64,000 bases of DNA from Natrinema sp046097095 (GTDB lineage: Archaea > Halobacteriota > Halobacteria > Halobacteriales > Natrialbaceae), in the NCBI RefSeq assembly GCF_046097095.1, contig NZ_CP175699.1:496001-560000 (forward strand), written 5' to 3'. The translations under genes were made by a program, and so were the position numbers. Numbering within the stretch: the stretch's first letter is position 1; every line of letters starts with the position of its first letter. The notes beneath the pieces were generated by a model. The model was not told the origin of the DNA, did not search any database, and saw nothing but the letters and a program-made list of their open reading frames with translations. Shown piece after piece: positions 43,639 to 52,147 of this stretch.

Positions 43639-45552
43639 ATGTTCGAGATCGAGGCGAGCGCCGCACTCACACGTCCCCCCGATTGGGCGGTGTTGCAACG
43701 GCATCTGTTCGACGCGATGAGCGACGCGCTCGACGGGTTCGTCGACGAGTATTTCGACGAGGACGGCGACCCGTTCTGGCCGCCCGACGGCTACGTCGGC
43801 GTCGACGGATTCGACGACGTGATCGAGGGCTTTTACAACTGGCCGCTGGTGTACGCGATGGGCGGCGACGAACGGTTCCTCGAGCACGCACACACCGCTT
43901 ACGAAGGGTCGGTACGCCGCGGTATGGCCACCGACACGCCGTTTGGCCATTCGATGGTCGTCGACGAGTTCGAGCAGTGTCGCGACTGGTTCCACATGGG
44001 AGAGGGGAACCTCTTCACCTACAACATGGGGCTGGCGGCCCCGGACGACGAGACCGTCGTCGACCGGGCCGAGTCATTCGCCCGCCTGTACTTCGACGAC
44101 GCGGACGCGAACAATTACGACGGCGAGCGACGGCTCGTCAGGGGACCGATGAACGGAAGCATGGGTCCCGAGTTCTGCGACTTCTCCGCGTACGAGCACC
44201 ACCCCTACGGTGCCGACTACCGCTGGGCGAGCCACGGACTTCCGTGGCGTGACGTCGGGTTCGACGCGGCCGCGGAACTGCTCGATCCAGCGAACGAGGA
44301 GCGACTGTTCGAGGTGCTCGACGAGCGGTGTTCGAAGGGGGACATCCCACTGAATCTCAACGTGACGAGCCTGGTGACCAACGCCTACCTCCACACCGGC
44401 GACGATCGGTACCGCGAGTGGGTCACGGAGTACCTCGAGGCGTGGCGCGAACGGACGGCCGAAAACGGCGGCATACTCCCCGACAACGTCGGCCGCTCCG
44501 GCGAGATCGGCGAGTACACCGACGGGAAATGGTACGGCGGCTACTACGGCTGGTCCTGGGGCGGCTGGCACTACGTCGGGATCGGCCCCATCGTCGCCGC
44601 GGAGAACGCCGTCTTGCTCGAGGGTGACCGGGAGTACCTCGAGTTCCCGCGCTCGCAACTCGACGTGCTGATCGAGAACGGCATCGAGGTCAGCGAGGAC
44701 CCGCTCCACGATACGCTGTACGTTCCACACAAGTACGGTGATCCGGGCGACTACCACTACGATGCCTCGGGCGTGCTCACTGAGGACGACGGCGAAGTCC
44801 TGTGGCGCGACGGTTGGTACGAGTTCGCCCCCCATCGGGACGACCCGTACGCGTTTCACCTCTGGTATCTGTCGCTCGCCGAGGCGGACCGCGAGCGCGT
44901 CGATCGGCTTCGAGACTGGGGGGCTCGAGACTGGACGCAGGTCGACTATCGACCGGCGAACAAACACGACGCCGGTCAGGAGTACGCCTGGTTGGCGTAC
45001 CTCGACGGAGCGTTTCCGAACTATCCCGAGCGGATCATGGAGGCAAACCACGCCCACGTCCAGGATCGGCTCGCGCTTATGCGCGGGGAAGGCGGCGACC
45101 CCGACGACATCGACGAGGACTACCTCCGGAACCGAAATCCGGTCTTCCATCGGGGGCTGCTCCAGCTCACAATGGGTGCGCCACAACCGATCTACTACGG
45201 CGGACTGGTGATGGCACAGGTTCGCTACTTCGACCCCGAGCGCGAGCGGCCCGGTCTGCCGCCGGGCGTCGCGGCGCTCGTCGAGCGCATCACCGGCAAT
45301 GGCGTCTCGCTTACGCTGGTCAACTGCGGCGGAGCCGATCGCGAACTGATCGTGCAAGCCGGCGCGTACGGCGAACACGAATTCACGTCGCTCGAGTGCG
45401 ACACCGGGCGCGGACGCCCCGAGTCGAAAGCGATCCGCGTATCGCTCCCCAGCGGCTCTCGAATGTCGCTGTCGGCGACGCTCGATCGCTTCGCAAACGA
45501 CCCGACCTACGACCCTCCGTGGACCGATTCCCATGACTCGACGCGTACCTGA
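43639..45552 (+). CDS. Unrecognised 637-aa putative carbohydrate-active enzyme
   Basis: This 637-aa protein has features of an (alpha/alpha) toroid enzyme: long helical repeats with aromatic- and glycine-rich loops. Examples are YVGVDGFDDVIEGFYNWPLVYAMGG, FEQCRDWFHMGEGNLFTYNMGLA, LVTNAYLHTGDDRYREWVTEYLEAW, and DGKWYGGYYGWSWGGWHYVGIGP. A beta-rich C-terminus with GVSLTLVNCGGADRELIVQAG follows. Conserved-looking acidic residues (VDGFDD, DEFEQCRDW, HMGEGN) could be catalytic. It has no signal peptide. I know of similar uncharacterised proteins in polysaccharide-degrading bacteria but cannot name a family. The neighbourhood and the fold suggest a glycosidase or lyase for intracellular RG or pectin oligosaccharides. 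Confidence 0.8.
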   Translation: MFEIEASAALTRPPDWAVLQRHLFDAMSDALDGFVDEYFDEDGDPFWPPDGYVGVDGFDDVIEGFYNWPLVYAMGGDERFLEHAHTAYEGSVRRGMATDTPFGHSMVVDEFEQCRDWFHMGEGNLFTYNMGLAAPDDETVVDRAESFARLYFDDADANNYDGERRLVRGPMNGSMGPEFCDFSAYEHHPYGADYRWASHGLPWRDVGFDAAAELLDPANEERLFEVLDERCSKGDIPLNLNVTSLVTNAYLHTGDDRYREWVTEYLEAWRERTAENGGILPDNVGRSGEIGEYTDGKWYGGYYGWSWGGWHYVGIGPIVAAENAVLLEGDREYLEFPRSQLDVLIENGIEVSEDPLHDTLYVPHKYGDPGDYHYDASGVLTEDDGEVLWRDGWYEFAPHRDDPYAFHLWYLSLAEADRERVDRLRDWGARDWTQVDYRPANKHDAGQEYAWLAYLDGAFPNYPERIMEANHAHVQDRLALMRGEGGDPDDIDEDYLRNRNPVFHRGLLQLTMGAPQPIYYGGLVMAQVRYFDPERERPGLPPGVAALVERITGNGVSLTLVNCGGADRELIVQAGAYGEHEFTSLECDTGRGRPESKAIRVSLPSGSRMSLSATLDRFANDPTYDPPWTDSHDSTRT

Positions 45553-45678
45553 CGCCGTCGTTGCACCGACCGGCTCCGATCGCCGACAGCGTCGGCACAC
45601 CGCCGACCTCGAGACAGCGGTTCCATCAACGCGTGACCGTGGGCCGACGGCTACCGACAACGGGGGAGACTGACCTGT

Positions 45679-47052
45679 ATGTCGGGACTCGAGATGACCG
45701 CCGTCGTCGGTGCTACCGCCGGCGGACTCGTCTCGCCGAACCTCGCCGCTCTCATCGGCATCGTCGTTCTCCTGGTCCTGTTGGTTCTCTCGGGGTTTTT
45801 CTCCTCGGCGGAGATCGCGATGTTTTCGCTGGCCCAGCACCGCATCGAGGCGCTGGTCGAGGACGGCGTGTCTGGTGCAGAGACCGTCTACGCGCTGAAA
45901 GACGACCCGCATCGGCTGCTGGTGACGATCCTCGTCGGGAACAACCTCGTCAATATCGCGATGTCGTCGATTGCGACGGGGCTGCTCGCGATGTATATCG
46001 GACAGGGCCAGGCGGTGCTGGCGGCCACCTTCGGGGTGACCGCGGTCGTCCTGTTGTTCGGCGAGAGCGCGCCCAAATCGTACGCCATCGAGAACACGGA
46101 GTCGTGGGCGCTCACCGTCGCCGGCCCGCTCCGGTTCTCGAAGTACGCCCTCTACCCGCTGGTGGTCACCTTCGACAAACTGACGCGGCTGGTCAACAGC
46201 CTCACCGGCGGCGACACCGCCGTCGAATCGTCGTACGTGACCCGCGACGAGATTCGAGAACTGATCCGAACCGGCGAGAGTGAGGGGATCATCGAGGCCG
46301 ACGAGCGCGAGATGCTCCAGCGCGTGTTCCGGTTCAACGACACCATCGCGAAGGAGGTGATGACTCCGCGGCTCGACATCACCGCCGTCGCCCGATCGGC
46401 GACGGTCGACGACGCCGTCGCGAAGTGCGTCGAGAGCGGCCACACTCGCCTCCCGGTCTACGAGGGCGGACTCGACAACGTCGTCGGCGTGGTCGAACTC
46501 GGTACCCTCGTTCGCGACTACAAGCACGGTGAGTCGACCGAGGGCGAGTCGCTCGAAGCCTATCTCGAGGAGACGCCCCACGTTCCGGAGAGCAAACAGA
46601 TCGACGACCTGTTCCGCGAGATGCGCGCCGAGCGCGTCGAGCAGGTCGTCGTCATCGACGAGTTCGGCACCACGGAAGGGATCGTCACGACCGAGGACAT
46701 CGTCGAAGCGGTCGTCGGCGAGATCCTCGACACGCAGGAAGAAGAGCCGATCGAGACCGTCGACGAACGGACCGTCCGTGTCGACGGCGACGTAAACATC
46801 GAGGACGTCAACGACGCCATCGGCGTCGAATTCCCCGAAGGCGAGGAGTTCGAAACCATCGCCGGCTTCGTGTTCAACTGCGCCGGCCGACTGGTCGAGC
46901 CCGGCGAGACGTTCGCCTACGATGGTGTCGAACTGACCGTCGAACGAGTCGATAACACGCGCATCAAGCGCGTGCGCATCGTCGAATCGTCGTCACTGCC
47001 GGCGGCCGACGACGCCGGGACGACCGTAGTAAGATCGGCAGGCGATCCGTGA
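45679..47052 (+). CDS. CNNM/CorC-HlyC family membrane protein with CBS pair
   Basis: This 457-aa protein has a DUF21/CNNM membrane domain (helices at about 23-45, 80-110, 115-135, 145-165; motif SGFFSSAEIAMFSL and GNNLVNIAMSS). A CBS pair follows (about 215-345; MTPRLDITAV, RLPVYEGGLDNVVGVVELGTL, VVVIDEFGTTEGIVTTEDIVEAVVGEI), then a CorC/HlyC C-terminal domain (EGEEFETIAGFVF). Family members affect Mg2+ or cobalt handling or membrane transport. It has no clear relation to carbohydrate use and looks like a general haloarchaeal gene inserted in or next to this locus. Confidence 0.93.
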   Translation: MSGLEMTAVVGATAGGLVSPNLAALIGIVVLLVLLVLSGFFSSAEIAMFSLAQHRIEALVEDGVSGAETVYALKDDPHRLLVTILVGNNLVNIAMSSIATGLLAMYIGQGQAVLAATFGVTAVVLLFGESAPKSYAIENTESWALTVAGPLRFSKYALYPLVVTFDKLTRLVNSLTGGDTAVESSYVTRDEIRELIRTGESEGIIEADEREMLQRVFRFNDTIAKEVMTPRLDITAVARSATVDDAVAKCVESGHTRLPVYEGGLDNVVGVVELGTLVRDYKHGESTEGESLEAYLEETPHVPESKQIDDLFREMRAERVEQVVVIDEFGTTEGIVTTEDIVEAVVGEILDTQEEEPIETVDERTVRVDGDVNIEDVNDAIGVEFPEGEEFETIAGFVFNCAGRLVEPGETFAYDGVELTVERVDNTRIKRVRIVESSSLPAADDAGTTVVRSAGDP

Positions 47053-47233
47053 GTCGCCCGCCCGCCGTCGGTCGCGATCGTGAACGTCGTCGCGCTCCGT
47101 CCGGCTCAGCCGTGGTGGCAACGTCACGAACGGCGGCGAGCAGTTCGCTGGAGAGTCAGTAGCGCAGACCGGCACGGGACGGTCCCTTCCTTTCGTCCGC
47201 GGGTCTTATGTCGAGCGTCGGCAGGCAACGCCG

Positions 47234-48598
47234 TCAGATGTCCCAGAGCTCGCGCGGACGGTCGTATGCGACCCGCTCGACCAACTCGGAGGCGGCGCTG
47301 TATGGCAGTTGGCCACGCTCGACCATCGCACCAACCGCGTTCGCGAGCGACCGACGGAACAGTTCGAAGCGCGACTCCAGAGAGACGAGTTTTCGCGAAT
47401 CGCTTACCATTCCGCCGTAGTTCGACAGCAGATCGACGCTACCGACGTATTCGAGTTGCGTCTGCATCCCGTAGGGACTGTCGTTGAACCACCACGCCGC
47501 ACCGACGCTCACGTCGGGATACGCTCGAGCCAGCGTCGCAAGCGTCGGATAGTGCGTCGGATCGACGGTGTAGAGGACGGTGTCGAACTCGCCGTCGAAT
47601 CGATCGAGAACGTAATCCAGGGTCGCCGTGAGGTCGATCGACTGGGTCGACACGTCACCGCCGGCGTCGGCACCGAGCTCCTCGTACAGCGACCGCCGGT
47701 AGTCCCGGACGGCCCCCATGTGGAGCTGGGTGACCCACCCCGTCTCGCTGTTGAGTTCGCCGACGCGCTCGAGGACGAACGCCTTGAAGTCGGTCGCGTC
47801 GGCCGGTGAGATCGCCTCGCCGGCGTACGCGCGTCGATACACGTCGGCGGCGCGGCGCTCGCTGACTGGTCCGGTGGCGACTTCGCGGAGGCCGTGATCG
47901 CTGGCGTTACAGCCGTGTTCGTCGAAGTACTCGTGGCTAACTTCGAGAGCCGTGAGAAAGCCAGTCAGGTCGTCCGTACTCGTTCCGGTGGCGGAACCGA
48001 GTTCGGCGACGTACTCGCGCCAGTCCGCGGCCTCGATCGACATCGCTGCGTCCGGCCGCCACGTCGGCCGAACCGTGACGGTGTCGTCCGTTTCGGCGAG
48101 CCGGCGGTGGTGTTCGAGCGTCGATGTCGGATCGTCCGTACTCGAGACGACGTCGACGTTCATCTCCTCGAGGAGCGTCTGCTGGCGCATCGAAGCGTCG
48201 TCGAGTTGTGCTTTCGTCTCCGTCCAGATCTCTTCGGCCGTCTCGGACGAAATCGGCCGTTCGATGCCGAACCGACGCTTCAGGTCGAGGTGGATCCATT
48301 CGTAGACTGGGTTGCCCGCGAATTCGGGGACTACATCGGCGAGCGCCAGCCACTTTTCACGGTTGCTCGCCGAGCCGGTGATCAGCTCCTCGTCGACGCC
48401 GCGCTTGCGCATCAGTTCCCAGACGTAGTGATCGGTCGCGCCTTCGACTTCCCAGATGTCGCTCCACCCCTCGTTGGCGGCGATCGCCGCAACATCGACG
48501 TGACTGTGCGGATCGAGGATCGGCAGATCGCGGATCTCGTCGTACAGCCGCTTTGCCGATGCCGACTCGAGGAGATACTCCTCGTCGAGAAACGCCAT
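47234..48598 (-). CDS. uxaC: Uronate isomerase (glucuronate/galacturonate isomerase)
   Basis: This 454-aa UxaC homologue isomerises D-glucuronate to D-fructuronate or D-galacturonate to D-tagaturonate. Metal-binding PHSHVD lies at residues 31-36 (TIM-barrel amidohydrolase relative). Other conserved pieces are SNREKWLALADVVPEFAGNPVYEWIHLDLKRRFGI, DVVSSTDDPTSTLEHHR, TWRPDAAMSIE, WVTQLHMGAVRD, GAAWWFNDSPYGM and VSDSRKLVSLESRFELFRR. Length is normal. It has no partner reductase or mannonate/altronate dehydratase nearby in this window, so the downstream isomerase route must be encoded elsewhere, or it supports a different use. TATA-like GTTTAA lies near 48627 on the minus strand. Confidence 0.95.
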   Translation of the reverse strand: MAFLDEEYLLESASAKRLYDEIRDLPILDPHSHVDVAAIAANEGWSDIWEVEGATDHYVWELMRKRGVDEELITGSASNREKWLALADVVPEFAGNPVYEWIHLDLKRRFGIERPISSETAEEIWTETKAQLDDASMRQQTLLEEMNVDVVSSTDDPTSTLEHHRRLAETDDTVTVRPTWRPDAAMSIEAADWREYVAELGSATGTSTDDLTGFLTALEVSHEYFDEHGCNASDHGLREVATGPVSERRAADVYRRAYAGEAISPADATDFKAFVLERVGELNSETGWVTQLHMGAVRDYRRSLYEELGADAGGDVSTQSIDLTATLDYVLDRFDGEFDTVLYTVDPTHYPTLATLARAYPDVSVGAAWWFNDSPYGMQTQLEYVGSVDLLSNYGGMVSDSRKLVSLESRFELFRRSLANAVGAMVERGQLPYSAASELVERVAYDRPRELWDI

Positions 48599-48734
48599 AG
48601 CGGTACTGGGAGGCGGCGGCTGTTAAACGTCAGGTATCGACCGATATCGGTCCGTCGTGAGGAGGACGGTTCCGTCGGCGTCGGGTCGCGTTCTTCGCGC
48701 CGTCGCCGAACGACTCGTTTCCTGAGACCCGCCC

Positions 48735-49871
48735 TCAGCGGTCCGTCCGGTACGTTTCGAGCGCGTCCGCGTCGATCTCGATGCCGAGTCCGGGTTCCTG
48801 CGGGACGTCGAGGGAGCCCCCCGAGGGATCGAACGGGGACTCGAGGAGGTCGTCGCGAAGCGGGTTGGGGCTCCGGTCGAACTCGACCATCATCGGGTCG
48901 GGGACGTTCCGCGTGTGGGGATACTCGGAGACGCTGGCCGCGAACTGGACGGCGGCCGCCAGCCCGATCGCGCTGTTCCAGATGTGGGGGCGGACGGCGA
49001 CGTTCTCAGTGGTCGCCATGTCGGCGATCACGCGGGCCTCCGAGAGGCCGCCACAGCGCGCGAGGTTCGGCTGGACGACGTCGACGGTGCGGTCGTCGAT
49101 GAGCCGTTTGAATTCGAAGCGGCCGTAGTGGGCCTCGCCGGCCGCCAGCGGCGTGTCGATCCGCTGTTTGATCTCGCGGTAGCCGGAGCGATTCTCCGGG
49201 GGAACCGGTTCCTCGATCCACGTGATGTCGTAGTCCGCGATCGCTTTCGCAGTCTCGATGGCCTGTCGGGGTCGGTAGTTCCCGTTCATGTCGACCATCA
49301 GGCGGGCGTCGTCGCCGAGGATGTTCCGAGCGACCCGGACGCGCTCGCGGTCCGCCTCGGTACCGGTCCCGATCTTTATCTTCGCGGCGGTGAACCCTTC
49401 CGCGACGGCCACCTCGATCGGCTCTTCGATGGGGCGGTCTCGTTCGGTGTAGTACATCGTCGAGGCGTAGGGCAGTAACGAGTCCCGCTCGGTGCCGCCG
49501 AGCAACCGATAGACGGGCCGCCCGACGGTTTGTCCGACGATGTCCCAGCAGGCGACGTCGATCGCGCTCAGCGCGCTCTGGACGAACACGCTTCCACCGA
49601 AGTGATACGGGTCGGTGTAGGATCGCTCCGCGAGCGACGGCGCGTCGAAGGGGTCCATGCCGAGGACGTCGTCGCGGAACAGTTCGTCGACCGTCGCCTC
49701 GACGATAGAGCCGGGCGCGAACGCCTCGCCCCAGCCGACGGTCCCGTCGTCGGTTGTGATGCGGACGAGCGTCGTCTCGCGCTCGTGGCCGAAGCCGCGG
49801 GCGTCGCCGACGCCGTCGCCGTCGGGGAGCGAGTACGCGATAGGGATCACGCTCAGTTTGGTAATCTCCAT
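48735..49871 (-). CDS. Enolase-superfamily sugar-acid dehydratase or racemase (mandelate racemase group)
   Basis: This is a 378-aa enolase-superfamily member with the capping domain and modified barrel. KxK (Lys164, Lys166) is in AAKIKIG. Metal ligands are Asp194 (VDMNGNY), Glu220 (WIEEPV) and Glu246 (AAGEAHYG), and His296 is in VRPHIWNS. The usual dyad Asp before His is Asn269 in VVQPNLARCGG. The substrate is probably an acid sugar such as galactarate, glucarate, gluconate or galactonate. It is divergent from the DapA-like genes, which fits dehydration to a keto-deoxy acid followed by aldol or decarboxylating cleavage. It is 136 bp upstream of uxaC on the same strand. Confidence 0.88.
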   Translation of the reverse strand: MEITKLSVIPIAYSLPDGDGVGDARGFGHERETTLVRITTDDGTVGWGEAFAPGSIVEATVDELFRDDVLGMDPFDAPSLAERSYTDPYHFGGSVFVQSALSAIDVACWDIVGQTVGRPVYRLLGGTERDSLLPYASTMYYTERDRPIEEPIEVAVAEGFTAAKIKIGTGTEADRERVRVARNILGDDARLMVDMNGNYRPRQAIETAKAIADYDITWIEEPVPPENRSGYREIKQRIDTPLAAGEAHYGRFEFKRLIDDRTVDVVQPNLARCGGLSEARVIADMATTENVAVRPHIWNSAIGLAAAVQFAASVSEYPHTRNVPDPMMVEFDRSPNPLRDDLLESPFDPSGGSLDVPQEPGLGIEIDADALETYRTDR

Positions 49872-50003
49872 ACACCGAGAAGCGACCGACCGCCGGAAAT
49901 ATCTTGTGTTGGGGTGGCACGGCCCTGCGAACCACGGAACGCGACCGACCGAGTTACTGCCGGCGCGGTACCGTTTTGAACCCGGCCCTCGTGTCGTCTG
50001 ACG

Positions 50004-50933
50004 ATGGAGTCAGCAGTTCTCCGCAATCGGTTCGAGGACGTCGCGTTTACGACCGCCGTACCGTTCAGCGAGGACGCCGAGACCGTGCGCCACGACGCAC
50101 TCGCCGCGAACCTCGCCGACCTGTACGACGCCGGCGCGCGGCTGTTCGTTCCCTGTGGGAACACCGGCGAGTACGACGCGCTCACCGATTCGGAACGGAT
50201 TTCGATCGTCGAGACCCACGTCGAGGCAACCGGTGACGACGCGGTCGTCGTCGCCGGGGCAGGTGGGAGCATCGGCGAAGTGACGTCGTTGGCGGCGGCC
50301 TACGAGGACGCCGGTGCGGACGCGGTGATGGTGATGCACCCGACTCACACGTACATCAACGAGTCAGCACTCGCCGACTACTACCGCGAAATCTGTGCCC
50401 AAGTCGATATCGGCGTCGTCATTTACAAGCGCAGCCCCGAGATCACCCGCGACGTATTGCTCGAGCTCGCCGCTCGCGAGGAGGTCGTCGCCGTGAAGTT
50501 TGCAGTCGACGACGTTCGGGAGTTTGCCCAGACCGTCGAAGACGGACCAGCCGACGTGACGTGGGTAAACGGGATTGCAGAACGGTATGCCCTCCCGTTC
50601 GCCATCGAGGGTGCGACGGGGTACACCACCGGCATCGGGAACTTCGTCCCCGAGGCGACGCTCGCGCTGTTCGACGCCCTCGAGGCGGGAGAGTTCGAGC
50701 GTGCTCGCGAAATCCGGCGGCTCCTCCGGCCACTGGAGGACCTCCGTGCAGCGCCCGGGCTGGGGAACACGCTTCCGGCCGGGAACAACGTCCCGGTCGT
50801 CAAGTACGGACAGGAACTGGCCGGGGCCGCCGGCGGTCCGGTGCGGCCACCGCTTCGATCGCTCTCGCCGGCCGCTCAGCGCCGCGTCGAGGAGTGCTAC
50901 GAGCGCATCGATGCGGCGACGTTCGAACGATAG
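50004..50933 (+). CDS. DapA-like lyase 1, possible 5-keto-4-deoxyglucarate dehydratase or keto-deoxy-acid aldolase
   Basis: This is a 309-aa class I aldolase-type enzyme of the DHDPS/NAL superfamily. Schiff-base Lys165 lies in VVAVKFAVDD and Tyr141 in VVIYKRSPEI. The GTTGE-type motif is GNTGEYDALTD (52-62). The IYKR string is like that of 5-dehydro-4-deoxyglucarate dehydratases, which form 2-oxoglutarate semialdehyde. True DHDPS is unlikely since the lysine pathway has no link here. It is divergent from the enolase-family dehydratase, followed by two more DapA-like genes on the same strand. Substrate is inferred. Confidence 0.88.
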   Translation: MESAVLRNRFEDVAFTTAVPFSEDAETVRHDALAANLADLYDAGARLFVPCGNTGEYDALTDSERISIVETHVEATGDDAVVVAGAGGSIGEVTSLAAAYEDAGADAVMVMHPTHTYINESALADYYREICAQVDIGVVIYKRSPEITRDVLLELAAREEVVAVKFAVDDVREFAQTVEDGPADVTWVNGIAERYALPFAIEGATGYTTGIGNFVPEATLALFDALEAGEFERAREIRRLLRPLEDLRAAPGLGNTLPAGNNVPVVKYGQELAGAAGGPVRPPLRSLSPAAQRRVEECYERIDAATFER

Positions 50934-51025
50934 CGGCCGAGAGCGGCCGTCCGTCGGGCGAGGGATATACACGATCACACGGCACGGACGGTGGATTTAT
51001 CAGCATTGCTGCGGATCATACCTCT

Positions 51026-51964
51026 ATGTCGCATCCCCCCGAGCAGGTGAAAGACCACCTGCGCGACGTCGCAGCCGGGTTGCTAACACCGTTCGACGAT
51101 GACGGTGCGATCGAACATTCGAAACTCGCCGAGAACGCCGAGTCTCTCTACGATTCGGGTATTCGAACGTTCCTCGCGACCGCGAACATCAGCGAATACC
51201 ACTCGCTCTCCCAGCAGGAACGGATCGACGTGGCCGCGACGAGCATCGAGGCGCTCCCGGACGACGCCTGCGTTCTCGCGGGCGTCGGCGGGTCTACGAA
51301 GGACGCCGTCGAACTCATCGAGGCCTACGACGAGATCGACGTCGACGCGATGATGATCATGCCGCCGGATCACACCTACGTCCACGAGCGGGCGCTTCTC
51401 GACTACTATCGGAAACTCGACGCAGCCACGGAGACGCCACTCGTACCGTACGTCCGCGGGTTCGACCCCTCGATCGACTATCTGAAGGATCTGACGCATA
51501 TCGACGGAATCGTCGGCATCAAATACGCGCTGAAGGATCCGGTCAAACTCGGCGAGGGCGTGTCCGCCGGTGCTGACGACGTCGTGTGGGTCGACGGACT
51601 CGCCGAACCCTTCGCAGTGTCCTACTGGGCGGAGGGAATCGAGGGCTTCTCCGCGGGCGTCTCCAACTTCCGGCCCGAGATCGGCCTCGAGTTATTCGAC
51701 GCGCTCACGGCGGAAAACTGGGAGCGGGCCCGCAAACTCCGCGATATCTGCCTGCCCTACCAGAAACTGCGCGACGAGACCGGACAGGATAACGCCATCC
51801 CCGGTGCCATCAGCGTTCCCGCGGTGAAGAAAGGACTCGAGCTAGCGGGGCTCCACGGCGGCAGCGTCCGCGCTCCGATCCGCCCGCTCGAACCCGAAGA
51901 GGAGGCGTCTGCCGAGGAGATCTACGCCGCGCTCGACGATAACATCGACCGGCTCGTCGACTGA
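51026..51964 (+). CDS. DapA-like lyase 2
   Basis: This is a 312-aa DHDPS/NAL superfamily protein. Lys166 is in GIVGIKYALKDP and Tyr142 in LVPYVRGFDP. The GTTGE motif is replaced by ATANISEYHSL (51-61), so the carboxylate-binding loop differs from lyase 1. ATG at 51026 is chosen; an upstream frame extends to 50561 but overlaps the preceding gene and adds an arginine-rich shadow. A TATA-like GATTTATC precedes it by about 30 nt. It may act on a different keto-deoxy acid from lyase 1, or form a hetero-oligomer with it. Confidence 0.87.
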   Translation: MSHPPEQVKDHLRDVAAGLLTPFDDDGAIEHSKLAENAESLYDSGIRTFLATANISEYHSLSQQERIDVAATSIEALPDDACVLAGVGGSTKDAVELIEAYDEIDVDAMMIMPPDHTYVHERALLDYYRKLDAATETPLVPYVRGFDPSIDYLKDLTHIDGIVGIKYALKDPVKLGEGVSAGADDVVWVDGLAEPFAVSYWAEGIEGFSAGVSNFRPEIGLELFDALTAENWERARKLRDICLPYQKLRDETGQDNAIPGAISVPAVKKGLELAGLHGGSVRAPIRPLEPEEEASAEEIYAALDDNIDRLVD

Positions 51965-52110
51965 CGCGATCGCTCTCGCGCCTCGACAGAGGCATCGCTC
52001 TCCCGGACCTCTCTGTCTCGCCTCCTCGAGCGGCGATCTCGGTTCTCGTTCCGGCGATGTCGGACACGAACGCGGGATCACGCACAACCGAAGAGAGTGG
52101 GGAAGAGCGG

Positions 52111-52122
52111 TAACTTTTATGA
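52111..52122 (+). promoter_or_regulatory. TATA-like element of DapA-like gene 3
   Basis: TAACTTTTAT is about 28-37 nt before the ATG at 52148. It supports that ATG over the earlier in-frame start at 52097 and a leaderless mRNA. Confidence 0.55.
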
Positions 52123-52147
52123 CCGGTACCGTGAAAGCTACTGCCAC

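Noticed and set aside
44074..46581. 835-residue open frame opposite to the 637-aa enzyme and CNNM genes
   Set aside because: It runs across two real genes and the gap between them, has no motifs, and has the same shadow composition.
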